Part shown: positions 1-8,076 of the stretch, piece after piece
Layout: each line of letters begins with the position of its first letter
Numbering within the stretch: position 1 is the first letter of the stretch
Source of the DNA: Prevotella sp.
Lineage (GTDB): Bacteria; Bacteroidota; Bacteroidia; Bacteroidales; Bacteroidaceae
DNA length: 32,860 nt
Reading direction: 5' to 3'
NCBI GenBank assembly: GCA_022788105.1
Contig: JALEVZ010000103.1
Span: 1 to 32,860, forward strand
The notes under the pieces: model-generated
Told to the model about the DNA's origin: nothing
The model's input: only the letters and a program-made list of their open reading frames with translations
The model's database searches: none
Position numbers and translations under genes: made by a program

Positions 1-154
1 CATCTACCTCATGACAGGCTCTACAGACGAGGCTGTGGGCTTCTGGCAGAAGGCGATAGAGCGTGGAGGCGACAAGGTGGCACTCGAAGCGAAGATTAGA
101 AAGGCGCGCTCGGCAAAGGGAAAAAACAATAAAGACAACTCAAAGAGGAAATAA
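1..154 (+). CDS. C-terminal end of a tetratricopeptide-repeat protein (partial)
   Basis: An open frame enters from the window edge (first full codon at 2) and stops with TAA at 152-154. The visible 50 residues contain a TPR-like helix pair (AVGFWQKAIERGGD) followed by a Lys/Asn-rich tail. In Bacteroidales a TPR protein commonly precedes the DUF4292 lipoprotein and the EnvC-like gene, as here, so this is probably that protein. Most of the gene is missing, so its role cannot be judged. The last codons lie inside a 22-bp tandem duplication (138-181), so the lysine-rich C-terminus is partly repeat-encoded. Confidence 0.6.
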   Translation, partial: IYLMTGSTDEAVGFWQKAIERGGDKVALEAKIRKARSAKGKNNKDNSKRK

Positions 155-181
155 AAATAACTCAAGGAGTAAATAAAAATT
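138..181. repeat. 22-bp tandem duplication (2 units) across a stop codon
   Basis: Units 138-159 and 160-181 both read ACTCAA, then RGAG, then AAATAAAAAT, and match at about 19 of 22 positions. The first unit contains the TAA stop of the upstream gene. It is one of at least twelve intergenic arrays with a 22-bp period in this window. Confidence 0.8.
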
Positions 182-182
182 T

Positions 183-347
183 AAGTTTCGCATGCCTTTG
201 GTATGCTGTCAGTAAACGAGTTGACGAGTTAACGAGCTGTTTGCTTTCACAACTCAAACTCTTTATAACAACTTTGATAAGTGTGGGTAGTAGCTTGTCT
301 ACTTGTCTACTTGTTTACTGACAGCAAGTTGAAAACTTGCGAAACTT
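183..347. repeat. Family A inverted-repeat element, copy A1 (REPIN/MITE-like)
   Basis: The element starts AAGTTTCGCA (183-192) and ends TGCGAAACTT (338-347). Each end carries a 7-bp hairpin with a 3-nt loop: GCATGCC/GGTATGC at 190-206 and GCAAGTT/AACTTGC at 324-340. Inside these is a conserved TGTCAGTAAAC followed by AC(G/A)AG steps about 8 bp apart, mirrored on the other side (CTTGTTTACTGACA). The two arms of about 57 bp are inverted copies around a unique centre. Copies A2 and A3 lie at 14495-14658 and 18377-18523. The right end touches the start region of the DUF4292 gene. No transposase is present in the window. Confidence 0.85.
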
Positions 348-372
348 CAGTAAAGATAATACATTGAATAAA

Positions 373-1287
373 ATGAAGACAATATATAGCATCATAGCAG
401 CGGTCGTAGCCGTGCCGCTGTTGCTTGGCTCTTGTGCCTCGAAGAAGGCTGTAGCAGACGGCAATACATCTCTGTCGGGCCGCCAGACTGCCGTTTCGGG
501 ACAGTCGTCGGTACAGAACAGTAGCTCCGCCGTTGCCACTACGGCTTACATGCACAAGGTGGCGGACAACAAGGTATATGCCGACAACATCGTGGGCAAC
601 ATGAGTTTCAACCTCCAAGCGAAGGGACAGAACATCAGCGTTCCTGGCTCGTTGCGCATGCGAAAGGACGAGGTCATACGTCTGCAACTGTTCATTCCCA
701 TCCTCGGCACAGAGGTGGGACGGTTGGAGTTCACCCCCACCTATGTGCTGGTAATAGACCGTATGCACAAGGAATATATCAAAGCAGACTACAGCGAGGT
801 GGACTTCCTCAAGCAGAACGGACTCAACTTCTACAGCCTACAGGCACTGTTCTGGAATCAGCTGTTCCTGCCGGGCGAGCGTAAGGTGAGCGATGGCGCA
901 CTCAAGAAGTTTGCTCCTGCCCTCGACGCGGCAGGCGACGCCGTGCCAGTGACACTCTCTGCAGGTAACATGTCGTTCGATTGGAACACCGACCGCGCCA
1001 CAGGACGCATTGATGAGGCCACTGTAAACTACAAAAGCCACTCTCATGGCGAGTCCACCCTTAACTGGCAATACTCCAATTTCAAGGCTGTGGGCGTGAA
1101 ACAGTTCCCCGCACAGCAGGTGTTCAAGTTCACAACGACAGCCACCAAGACCCCACAGACCATGCAGGTGAGCATCCGCATGAGCGACGTTAAGACCACT
1201 TCTAAGTGGGATGCCGTCACCGAGGTGTCATCACGATATAAGAAAGTGGAGGCCAGAGACGTCTTGCAGCGTCTGCTCCGCTTCTAA
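373..1287 (+). CDS. DUF4292 family outer-membrane-associated lipoprotein
   Basis: The 304-residue protein has a lipoprotein signal peptide (MKTIYSIIAAVVAVPLLLGSC, given in two parts here: MKTIYSIIAAVVAV then PLLLGSC) with the lipobox cysteine at residue 21. A Ser/Ala-rich linker follows, then a beta-rich domain typical of DUF4292, which has a LolA/LolB-like appearance (short strands, e.g. MSFNLQAKGQNISVPGSLRM). Its exact function is unknown; a role in envelope lipoprotein or lipid handling is inference. The ATG at 373 is chosen because it directly starts the signal peptide; an in-frame TTG at 337 lies inside repeat A1. The next gene on the same strand is EnvC-like, a conserved Bacteroidales pairing. 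Confidence 0.85.
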   Translation: MKTIYSIIAAVVAVPLLLGSCASKKAVADGNTSLSGRQTAVSGQSSVQNSSSAVATTAYMHKVADNKVYADNIVGNMSFNLQAKGQNISVPGSLRMRKDEVIRLQLFIPILGTEVGRLEFTPTYVLVIDRMHKEYIKADYSEVDFLKQNGLNFYSLQALFWNQLFLPGERKVSDGALKKFAPALDAAGDAVPVTLSAGNMSFDWNTDRATGRIDEATVNYKSHSHGESTLNWQYSNFKAVGVKQFPAQQVFKFTTTATKTPQTMQVSIRMSDVKTTSKWDAVTEVSSRYKKVEARDVLQRLLRF

Positions 1288-1290
1288 CCA

Positions 1291-1400
1291 GCGACGCCGC
1301 AGCATATGCTCCGCGATATCACAGCATTTGTCCCGCGACACCGCAGCATCTAAGTCACGACACCACAGCTTCTGAGTCGCGGCACCTCCGCAGCCCTCAC
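1291..1400. repeat. 22-bp tandem array, about 5 GC-rich units
   Basis: Units begin at 1291, 1313, 1335, 1357 and 1379, exactly 22 bp apart. The shared core is GCGACACCRCAGCATNT with variable ends; the fifth unit is diverged. It fills the first half of the 283-bp gap between the DUF4292 gene and the EnvC-like gene. Nothing else recognisable was seen in 1401-1570. Confidence 0.85.
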
Positions 1401-1570
1401 GTCTGTAGGATAAGTGCCGTAGTGTAAGTTGAGAGACGTCTGTCTCACCCCCGATGGGCGTCTATCTTAAATTCGCTGGGCATCGGAGATAGTGTCTTGT
1501 GCCCGTCGAAAACAGTTATTCCGCTTATGGCGGAAGAGAGAAAACAAAACAGAGTTCCAACCAATTCAGC

Positions 1571-3214
1571 ATGAAAAGGATTATAGTCATGGCGCTTGTC
1601 GCCGCCTTGCCGTTCGTTGTGCAGGGCCAACAGAAGCGCACTGCCGCCAAAAAACCTGCCACCACGGCAAAAGCACCAGCTAAACGCCGCGTCACCAGCA
1701 AGACTACGTCTGGCAAACGCAAGACAACCGCCTCCAAAGGCAAGGCTAAATCGAGGACGAAAGCTAAGTCTTCGGAAAAATATACCAACTCTTCCATTCG
1801 CGGTTTGCAGAACCAGCGGTTGCAAGTACAGAAGAAAATACGTCAGCAGGAGCAGGCTTTGCGCGCCAATCAGGCTGACGTGAAGAAACGTCTGCGCAAC
1901 CTTATGGTTATCAATAGCGAGATTGGAGAGCGTCAGAAGAATATAGACAACATACAAAAAGACATTGCCCACATCGAGGGCAACATCGATATGCTCAACG
2001 CGCAGCTCCGCACGCTGGAGCGTCAGCTTGCCGAGCGCAAGGCGAAGTATGTCAATTCCATGCGCTTCATCACGCGGCGCCACACTTTCCAGGACCGCTT
2101 GATGTTCATACTCTCTGCCCATGACTTCTCGCAGATGTACCGCCGTCTGCGCTTTGTGCGTGAGTACGCCTCTTATCAGAAGGCGCAAGGCGAGGCGTTA
2201 AAAGCCAAACAGGCGCAGGTAGATGAGAAGAACAAGCAGCTGGAGAAGGTTCGTGGTCATAAGAACAACCTCTTGTATAAAGGCCAGCAGGAACGCAAGG
2301 CGCTGGAAGGTCAGCAGACAGAGCAGCAGAACATGGTGGCGTCGCTGCAGAAACAGCAAAAGACCATACAGCAGGTCATAAACCAACAGAAGAAGATGGA
2401 CGCCAAACTCAATGCCGAGATTGACCGCCAGATAGCCATAGAAGTGGAGAAAGCCCGCAAGCGTGCTGCCGAAGAGGCTCGTAAGAAAGCCGAGGCAGAG
2501 GCAGCAAAGCGCCGTGCCGCCGAGCTGGCACGTAAGAAAGCGCAGGCTGAAGCGGAAGCCCGTGAGAACGCACGACGTGTGGCAGAGGCGAAGGCGCGTG
2601 AGCAACGGCTGAAGGAGGCGGCACGTGTCGCCGCACAACGCGAGAACGCTGCGGCACGCGAACGTGCCGAGCAGGCTGCCCGCGAGGCTGTGGCGGAGCG
2701 CGAAGCCGCCGAGCGCAAGGCCGAGGCAGATGCTAAACGCAGCAAGAAAGAGATTGCCGCTGTGAAGGAAGATGTGCAGCAGATGACAGAATTGTCGTCG
2801 GTAGACCGCGTGGTGAGTGGCGGCTTCGAGGCCAACCGTGGCCGTCTGCCCATGCCTATCACCGGCAGTTACCGGGTGGTGAGCCACTTCGGACAGTACA
2901 ATGTGGAAGGCTTGAAGGGCGTGACGCTTGACAATAAGGGCATCAACATACTCGGTCGGCCCGGCGCCCAGGCACGTAGCATCTACGACGGAGAGGTGAG
3001 TGCCGTGTTCGGATTCAGTGGTTCGATGGTGGTCATGGTGCGCCACGGCTCTTACATCTCTGTCTACTGCAACCTGTCATCGGTAAGTGTGAGCCGCGGA
3101 CAGAAGGTCTCTACGCGTCAGACTCTTGGCACGGTAGGCCGCGACAACATATTGCAGTTCCAGCTGCGACATAACATGGCGAAGCTCAACCCTGAGAGTT
3201 GGATTAGCCGATAG
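1571..3214 (+). CDS. envC: EnvC-like murein hydrolase activator, degenerate LytM/M23 domain
   Basis: The 547-residue protein has a signal peptide (MKRIIVMALVAALPFVVQG), a basic Ala/Lys/Thr-rich stretch, then a long coiled coil (about residues 75-415) very rich in Ala, Glu, Lys and Arg, and a C-terminal LytM-type domain (about 430-547). The domain keeps the fold signatures (VVSHFGQYN, YDGEVSAVFGF, QKVSTRQTLGTVG, LQFQLRHN, LNPESWI) but lacks the HxxxD and HxH zinc ligands. This fits EnvC-type proteins, which activate amidases at the division site rather than cutting peptidoglycan themselves. The ATG at 1571 is chosen because it begins the signal peptide; a GTG at 1499 would add 24 unlikely residues. 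A strong terminator follows 20 bp after the stop. Confidence 0.85.
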   Translation: MKRIIVMALVAALPFVVQGQQKRTAAKKPATTAKAPAKRRVTSKTTSGKRKTTASKGKAKSRTKAKSSEKYTNSSIRGLQNQRLQVQKKIRQQEQALRANQADVKKRLRNLMVINSEIGERQKNIDNIQKDIAHIEGNIDMLNAQLRTLERQLAERKAKYVNSMRFITRRHTFQDRLMFILSAHDFSQMYRRLRFVREYASYQKAQGEALKAKQAQVDEKNKQLEKVRGHKNNLLYKGQQERKALEGQQTEQQNMVASLQKQQKTIQQVINQQKKMDAKLNAEIDRQIAIEVEKARKRAAEEARKKAEAEAAKRRAAELARKKAQAEAEARENARRVAEAKAREQRLKEAARVAAQRENAAARERAEQAAREAVAEREAAERKAEADAKRSKKEIAAVKEDVQQMTELSSVDRVVSGGFEANRGRLPMPITGSYRVVSHFGQYNVEGLKGVTLDNKGINILGRPGAQARSIYDGEVSAVFGFSGSMVVMVRHGSYISVYCNLSSVSVSRGQKVSTRQTLGTVGRDNILQFQLRHNMAKLNPESWISR

Positions 3215-3234
3215 CGCCATGTGGCAAAAAGAAA

Positions 3235-3271
3235 GGGCTCATTTGACATTGTCAAGTGAGCCCCTTTTTTT
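3235..3271 (+). terminator. Rho-independent terminator after envC
   Basis: GGGCTCA (3235-3241) pairs with TGAGCCC (3257-3263), extended by TTTGAC/GTCAAG around a 3-nt loop, followed by a run of T to 3271. On the minus strand the hairpin is followed by CCCTTTCTTTTT, so it may also end argE transcripts. Confidence 0.9.
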
Positions 3272-3275
3272 ATAT

Positions 3276-3428
3276 AATCCTTATTCTTTTCTTTTATCTC
3301 TTTTATCCTTTCCGCTTCTCTCTCTTATTCTTTTCAGTTCTCTCCCTTATCCTTTTCTTTTATCTCTTTTATCTTTTCAGTTCTCTCCCTTATCCTTTTC
3401 TTTTATCTCCCTTACTCCTTTTCGCTTT
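3276..3428. repeat. 22-bp tandem array, 7 pyrimidine-rich units
   Basis: Units start at 3276, 3298, 3320, 3342, 3364 (21 bp), 3385 and 3407. The consensus is CTCYCTTATYCTTTTC plus either TTTTAT or AGTTCT, so the two unit types alternate. The plus strand is almost free of G. The array fills all the space between the envC terminator and the argE stop codon and overlaps the first two bases of that stop (TTA at 3427-3429). Confidence 0.9.
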
Positions 3429-4482
3429 ATTTGCTCAACAATGCCGTGTAGGTGTCGATGGCATGTTCTATCTCGCAGACACGAATAAACTCGTTGGCAG
3501 AGTGTGAACGTGCCGACTCTCCTGGTCCGAGCTTCAGCGACGCAAACGGCATGAGAGCCTGGTCGCTGAGCGTTGGCGAGCCGAACGGTTGCATGCCGAG
3601 CGCTGCGCAACGCTGCACCAACGGGTGGTCGAGGTCGATGCGTGAGGAGTGTAGGCGGAAAGAGCGTGCGCGACACTCGCTGCGGCAGTTGGCACTGATA
3701 ATGTCGAACACCTCCTCGTTGGTGTAAAGTTCGTTTGTGCGCACGTCAACCACAATCTTACACTCGTCCGGCACCACGTTGTGTTGGGTGCCGGCGTTTA
3801 TCACCGTGGCCTGCATCTTCGTGGCACCGAGGAACGGGCTGACACGCTCGAAGCTGTGGCTGCGTATCCAACACAGGTCGTCGAGTGCCTCATATATGGC
3901 GTTCACCCCCTCGCCGCGGGCGGCATGACCACTCTTGCCGTGTGCCGTGATGTCGACCACCATCAGTCCTTTCTCTGCCACGGCGGGCTGCATGCCAGTC
4001 GGTTCGCCCACTATCGCCACGTCGATGTGTGGCAGCAGCGGCAGCGCGCGGCTTATGCCGTCTTTGCCCGACACCTCCTCTTCTGCCGAAGCGAGGTAGA
4101 CGAGGTTGTAAGGACAGTCTGTGCTGTCGGCGAGACGACGGAACACCTGTAGCAACGCCACCAGTCCGCCGCCACAGTCGTTGCTTCCCAGCCCATAGAG
4201 CGTGCCGTCTTCGAGCGACGGTTCATAGGGGTTGCGCGTGTAGCTCGCCACGGGTTTCACCGTGTCTATATGTGCGTTGAGCAGCAGGGTGGGGCGTTTG
4301 TCGCTGACGTGGTGGCCCGTTGCCCACACATTGTTCGCCTCGCGCCGTGGCTCGAAGCCGCATCGGCGCAGCTCTTCCTCCATGATGTCGGCGGCGCGTC
4401 GCTCGTCGCGGCTCACCGATGGTGTGGCTATGAGATGGGAGAGCAGGCTCACGGCCTCGGTGGTGTATTGCTGTGTTGTCAT
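3427..4482 (-). CDS. argE: M20 metallopeptidase, N-acyl-ornithine deacylase (ArgE type)
   Basis: The 351-residue protein removes the acyl group from N-acylornithine in arginine synthesis; in Bacteroides the substrate is reported to be N-succinylornithine, which may hold here. M20 zinc ligands are visible: H71 in LLNAHIDTVKP, D102 in LGSNDCGGG, the catalytic and metal glutamates in ASAEEEVSGKDG (about 134-135), E160 in IVGEPTGMQ, and H327 near the end in RSHSANEF. The dimerisation lid lies between about 170 and 280 (ITAHGKSGHAARGEG). It closely resembles the ArgE I remember from Bacteroides. The ATG at 4482 is used; longer in-frame starts would run through the promoter. It is divergent from the MFS gene, and no other arg genes are adjacent. 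Confidence 0.85.
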   Translation of the reverse strand: MTTQQYTTEAVSLLSHLIATPSVSRDERRAADIMEEELRRCGFEPRREANNVWATGHHVSDKRPTLLLNAHIDTVKPVASYTRNPYEPSLEDGTLYGLGSNDCGGGLVALLQVFRRLADSTDCPYNLVYLASAEEEVSGKDGISRALPLLPHIDVAIVGEPTGMQPAVAEKGLMVVDITAHGKSGHAARGEGVNAIYEALDDLCWIRSHSFERVSPFLGATKMQATVINAGTQHNVVPDECKIVVDVRTNELYTNEEVFDIISANCRSECRARSFRLHSSRIDLDHPLVQRCAALGMQPFGSPTLSDQALMPFASLKLGPGESARSHSANEFIRVCEIEHAIDTYTALLSK

Positions 4483-4511
4483 GTGTGTTATGATTTTTTG
4501 TTTGCTGGACA

Positions 4512-4519
4512 CAAAGTTA
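4512..4519 (-). promoter_or_regulatory. Bacteroidetes -7 box for argE
   Basis: The minus strand reads TAACTTTG here (consensus TAnnTTTG), about 30 bp before the argE ATG, so the leader would be short. A -33 element was not clear. Confidence 0.6.
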
Positions 4520-4542
4520 CTATTATTTTTCAGCAGTCTGCG

Positions 4543-4570
4543 TTTGTGCGATGAAAAAGTATTAACTTTG
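4543..4570 (+). promoter_or_regulatory. Bacteroidetes promoter for the MFS gene
   Basis: TTTG at 4543-4546 and TAACTTTG at 4563-4570 resemble the -33 and -7 elements, with a slightly short 16-bp spacer. Transcription would begin near 4577, giving a leader of about 70 nt. Confidence 0.55.
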
Positions 4571-4644
4571 CACCGCAAAAGGATAACAATACATAAAAAA
4601 CAGTTTCTCACACTTCGCAATATTGTTTTTTATCTCTATATAAT

Positions 4645-5832
4645 ATGGAAAATACGGAAAAGATGCCCCTTCGTAGCTGGCTTCCCGTAGTGGGGTTGGC
4701 GTGTACAGCCTTTGTGTTCAACACCTCCGAGTTTGTTCCTATTGGTCTGCTCACAGACATCGGCACCGAGTTCAATATGACTGCCGCTGCCACGGGCATG
4801 CTTATCTCTGTCTATGCGTGGGTGGTGATGATAATGTCGCTGCCCCTCATGATTTTCGTCTCACGCATGGAGATGCGCCGTCTCATGCTCATGATCATAG
4901 CGACGTTTGCCCTGTTCCAGTTCATGTCGTCGGTCTCGACCAGTTTCTACATGCTCATGGCGGCGCGTATTGGCGTGGCTTTCTCCCACTCGGTGTTCTG
5001 GAGCATAGTCTCTCCCATGGCGGCGCGCATCGTGAGTGAGCGCCATCGTGCCGTGGCTATAGGCATGGTAGGGTCGGGCGCCGCCATAGCCATGGTGTTT
5101 GGCATGCCCATCGGCCGCATGATAGGTCTGGCATTGGGATGGCGCATGACGTTTCTGTCGATAGGAGTAGTGGCTGTTGCCACCTTTATATATATGTATC
5201 TCACCATGCCTAAGGTGCCGAGCCGTGGCAAATTCTCTGTAAAGAAGTTGCCGATGCTGCTCAGCAACAAGGCGTTGATGGGCATTTTCATTCTCACTAT
5301 GTTCTTTGCTACGTCTTATTACACCTGCTACAGCTACATAGAGCCGTTTATGAAAGAGATAACGGGCATGAACGACTCGCTCGTCACTACCGCACTGATG
5401 GTGTTTGGAGCGTCGGGCATCGTGGGAAGCATAGCCTATTCGCGGTTCTATAAGGGCCATCGCTACACGTTCTTGACCGCGCTGCTGTGCATCATAGCGG
5501 CGTGCATACTGCTTGTGCTGCCCGTGTCGGGTAGCGTGGTGGCTACGATGGCGGTGCTGTCGGTGTGGGGCGTGATGGGCACGGCGTTTAATGTAGGCAT
5601 GCAAGACGAGATTATCAACATCGCTCCACAAGACGGTACGTCGGTGGCCATGAGCATTTTTTCGGGCATATTCAACTTCGGCATAGGCACAGGAGCGTTT
5701 ATCGGCGGACTGGTGTGTGCGCATCTGTCGCTGCGCTATGTGGGATTGGCAGGCGGAGTGATAGCCCTCGGCACCGTGGCTTATTGGCTCACGGGGCTGA
5801 AACGGCACCTGAAGGCTTACTACGGGGCGTAG
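4645..5832 (+). CDS. MFS sugar efflux transporter, SotB/YdeA-like (DHA1 family)
   Basis: The 395-residue protein shows about 12 hydrophobic membrane segments and a cytoplasmic loop near the middle (MPKVPSRGKFSVKKLP). The first segment carries the SotB-like signature TAFVFNTSEFVPIGLL, and SRMEMRRLM fits the loop 2-3 motif of MFS carriers. SotB exports arabinose, IPTG and related sugars in E. coli; the real substrate here is unknown, and drugs are possible. It starts at ATG 4645 with no Shine-Dalgarno site, usual for Bacteroidetes. It stands alone, divergent from argE and followed by a family B repeat. Confidence 0.8.
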   Translation: MENTEKMPLRSWLPVVGLACTAFVFNTSEFVPIGLLTDIGTEFNMTAAATGMLISVYAWVVMIMSLPLMIFVSRMEMRRLMLMIIATFALFQFMSSVSTSFYMLMAARIGVAFSHSVFWSIVSPMAARIVSERHRAVAIGMVGSGAAIAMVFGMPIGRMIGLALGWRMTFLSIGVVAVATFIYMYLTMPKVPSRGKFSVKKLPMLLSNKALMGIFILTMFFATSYYTCYSYIEPFMKEITGMNDSLVTTALMVFGASGIVGSIAYSRFYKGHRYTFLTALLCIIAACILLVLPVSGSVVATMAVLSVWGVMGTAFNVGMQDEIINIAPQDGTSVAMSIFSGIFNFGIGTGAFIGGLVCAHLSLRYVGLAGGVIALGTVAYWLTGLKRHLKAYYGA

Positions 5833-5888
5833 GTTCGCGCCCCTGTTTCTGCCCCGTCAAAATCGCGCCGATATCTTCCGAATTTCCC

Positions 5889-6063
5889 GTTACGCCCAGT
5901 TGACAAAATGATAGTGCCCTTTTGGGCTTGTCACTACGGCCCTTTGGGCTTGTCAAAGGGGCCTAATGGCGTCGTCAAATGGGCCTAATGAGAATGTCGG
6001 TGTGTTTTTAACATGTGTTAAGAATTGGCGTCAGATTTTGCGGCTGTTTTGTAGCAATGTGTC
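5889..6063. repeat. Family B element, copy B1 (5 bricks of 22 bp plus trailing end)
   Basis: 22-bp units start at 5889, 5911, 5933, 5955 and 5977. The leading end is TGACAAAATGATAGTGCCC (from 5901). Middle bricks carry the inverse CACTACGGCCCTTTGG and direct AAAGGGGCCTAATGG versions. The trailing end contains the palindrome TTAACATGTGTTAA (6008-6021) then GAATTGGCGTCA, and further on GTAGCAATGTGTC. Copies B2 (15229-15408) and B3 (about 26225-26400) share this trailing end; B4 (31169-31234) has only the leading part. Confidence 0.85.
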
Positions 6064-6146
6064 AATAAAACAGCCGCTAAAGCTGACATATTGCTTTTTC
6101 GTTTCTCGTGGAAGACAGATATTGGACGAAAAAAGCCGCTTATTAT

Positions 6147-6177
6147 TTTGTGTTGTCTTCAAATTAAGCTACCTTTG
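6147..6177 (+). promoter_or_regulatory. Bacteroidetes promoter for the acyl-CoA synthetase gene
   Basis: TTTG at 6147-6150, a 19-bp spacer and TACCTTTG at 6170-6177 fit the Bacteroidetes -33/-7 consensus. The predicted start of transcription is about 6184, only about 20 nt before the ATG at 6203. Confidence 0.7.
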
Positions 6178-6202
6178 CATAAATTATAAAATCCTAAATG
6201 TT

Positions 6203-8014
6203 ATGCAGACAAGATGTCATCTTTCAGTACTTATTCATGAACAGGCAAAGAAATACGGCAACCGCAAAGCCGTGACTTTCCGCTGTTTCGGCAGTACGGA
6301 ATGGAAATCGGTCTCATGGAACCAGTTCTCCTTGAGGGTTAAGCAAGTGAGCAACGCCCTGCTCAACCTCGGCATAAAGCCGCAGGAGAAGATTGCCGTG
6401 TTTTCACAGAATTGTATCCAATACCTCTACACCGACTTTGGCGCCTATGGCGTGAGGGCGGTGACGGTGCCGTTTTATGCTACCAGCAGCGAACAGCAGA
6501 TACAGTACATGATAAACGACGCCAAGGTGAAGTTCATCTTTGTCGGCGAACAGGAGCAGTACGACAAGGCACACCGCGTGTTTGCGCTGTGCCCGTCGCT
6601 CGAGCGCATCATCTATTTCGACTCGTCGGTGCGCGTGAGCAGCCACGACCCGCACGCCCTCTCGTTCGAGGAGTTTCTGAAACTGGGCGAAAACCTGCCT
6701 CGGCAGCCGGAGGTGGAGCAGCTGTGGGCACAGGCCAACTTCGACGATCTGTGCAACATACTTTACACCAGCGGCACAACGGGCGAGAGCAAGGGTGTGA
6801 TGCTGACTTACGGTCAGTACGACGCAGCGCTCTTTGCTAACAGTAAGGCAGTGCCTATCAACGACAGCGACCGCATAATGTGCTTCCTGCCGTTCACCCA
6901 TATCTTTGAGCGCGGATGGTCGTGCCTCGGCCTTACGCTCGGCGCAGAGCTTATCGTAAACACTTATCCGCACGAGATTCAGGACAGCATGCGTGAGACT
7001 AAGCCTACCTGTATGGCGTCTGTGCCACGCTTCTGGGAGAAGGTTTATCAGGCAGTAAAAGACAAGATAGACCACGCCAGCGGCTTCCAGAAGAAGTTGT
7101 TTAACAGAGCTCTCGAGACCAGCCGGCGCTATCATATAGGTTGTCTGAGCCGCGGCAAGCGCCCCTCACCGCTGCTCGCACTTGAGTATAAGTTCTACGA
7201 CAAGACCGTGCTCAGCCTCGTGAGAAAGCAGATAGGTCTGGATGAGAACCCGCACATCTTCCCCGTGGCAGGCGCAAGTGTGTCGCAAGAGGTCGAGATA
7301 TTTGTACACTGCATCGGACTGGGCTTCACCGTGGGCTACGGATTGACCGAGAGTCTTGCCACCGTGACATGCGACCATCTGTCAGAAGGCTACACCGTAG
7401 GCTCGGTGGGACGACCCATCGAGGGCATAGACATAAAGATTTCGGACGAGGGCGAGATTCTTTTGAAAGGCCCTACCATCACAAAGGGATATTACAACCG
7501 ACCGGAAGCCAACGCCAGCGCGTTCACTGCAGACGGCTATTTCCGCACGGGCGACGCGGGATATATCAAAAACGGCGAGCTGTTTCTTACCGAACGTATA
7601 AAAGACTTGTTCAAGACGTCAAACGGAAAGTACATCGCTCCGCAGCAGGTGGAGTCGTTGCTGCTCGTCGACAAATACATAGACCAGGTGGCAGTGATTG
7701 CCGACAAGCGCAAGTTTGTGTCTGCTCTTATCGTGCCGGAGTTCCGTCTTGTCGAGGAATATGCACGCCAGCACAACATCGCCTTTGATAGTCGCGAAGA
7801 CCTCTGCGCCGACAAGCGCATCTATGACTTCCTCATGGAGCGCATCGCCACACTACAGCAGCAGCTCGCACCCTATGAGCAGGTGAAGCGATTCACACTC
7901 GTGCCCCACCACTTCTCTATGGAAAACGGTGAGCTTACCAACACGCTGAAGATAAGACGCCCCATCATCTACAAGAACTACATGGCGGAAATAGACCGCA
8001 TGTACGAGGGTTAA
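6203..8014 (+). CDS. Long-chain fatty acid-CoA ligase (AMP-forming)
   Basis: The 603-residue enzyme should activate fatty acids to acyl-CoA through an acyl-adenylate. ANL-superfamily motifs appear in order: the P-loop ILYTSGTTGESKGVML (about 186-201), FLPFTHIFERGW, the acyl-adenylate motif VGYGLTESLATVT, YFRTGDAGYI with the ribose-binding Asp, and a C-terminal NGKYIAPQQVES. The order and length match the long-chain (FadD15/ACSL-like) group of Bacteroidetes. The start at ATG 6203 is chosen because it lies just downstream of a good promoter and matches family length. It is probably the first gene of a run with prfB (62-bp gap). Chain-length preference cannot be read from sequence. Confidence 0.88.
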   Translation: MQTRCHLSVLIHEQAKKYGNRKAVTFRCFGSTEWKSVSWNQFSLRVKQVSNALLNLGIKPQEKIAVFSQNCIQYLYTDFGAYGVRAVTVPFYATSSEQQIQYMINDAKVKFIFVGEQEQYDKAHRVFALCPSLERIIYFDSSVRVSSHDPHALSFEEFLKLGENLPRQPEVEQLWAQANFDDLCNILYTSGTTGESKGVMLTYGQYDAALFANSKAVPINDSDRIMCFLPFTHIFERGWSCLGLTLGAELIVNTYPHEIQDSMRETKPTCMASVPRFWEKVYQAVKDKIDHASGFQKKLFNRALETSRRYHIGCLSRGKRPSPLLALEYKFYDKTVLSLVRKQIGLDENPHIFPVAGASVSQEVEIFVHCIGLGFTVGYGLTESLATVTCDHLSEGYTVGSVGRPIEGIDIKISDEGEILLKGPTITKGYYNRPEANASAFTADGYFRTGDAGYIKNGELFLTERIKDLFKTSNGKYIAPQQVESLLLVDKYIDQVAVIADKRKFVSALIVPEFRLVEEYARQHNIAFDSREDLCADKRIYDFLMERIATLQQQLAPYEQVKRFTLVPHHFSMENGELTNTLKIRRPIIYKNYMAEIDRMYEG

Positions 8015-8076
8015 ACAAGGGCGCGGGGCATGGATGGAAGCGCCCCAATGTGAATTTAGAATATCGAAAAGACAAA

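Larger units (their letters stand above)
5833..6202. other. 370-bp intergenic region with family B repeat and acyl-CoA synthetase promoter
   Basis: It contains the 22-bp array and family B trailing end at 5889-6063, a hairpin GCGGCTGTTTT/AAAACAGCCGC at about 6040-6076, and the promoter at 6147-6177. The first 56 bp after the MFS stop show nothing recognisable. An in-frame extension of the downstream gene through this region (from 5966) is rejected as coding because it would consist of repeat sequence. Confidence 0.7.

Noticed and set aside
2198..3046. Long open frame on the minus strand opposite the EnvC-like gene
   Set aside because: It is a shadow of the Ala/Lys/Glu-rich coiled coil; codon bias and family evidence support the plus strand.
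5966..6202. 79-residue N-terminal extension of the acyl-CoA synthetase
   Set aside because: It would be read from the family B repeat and would start upstream of the clear promoter at 6147-6177.
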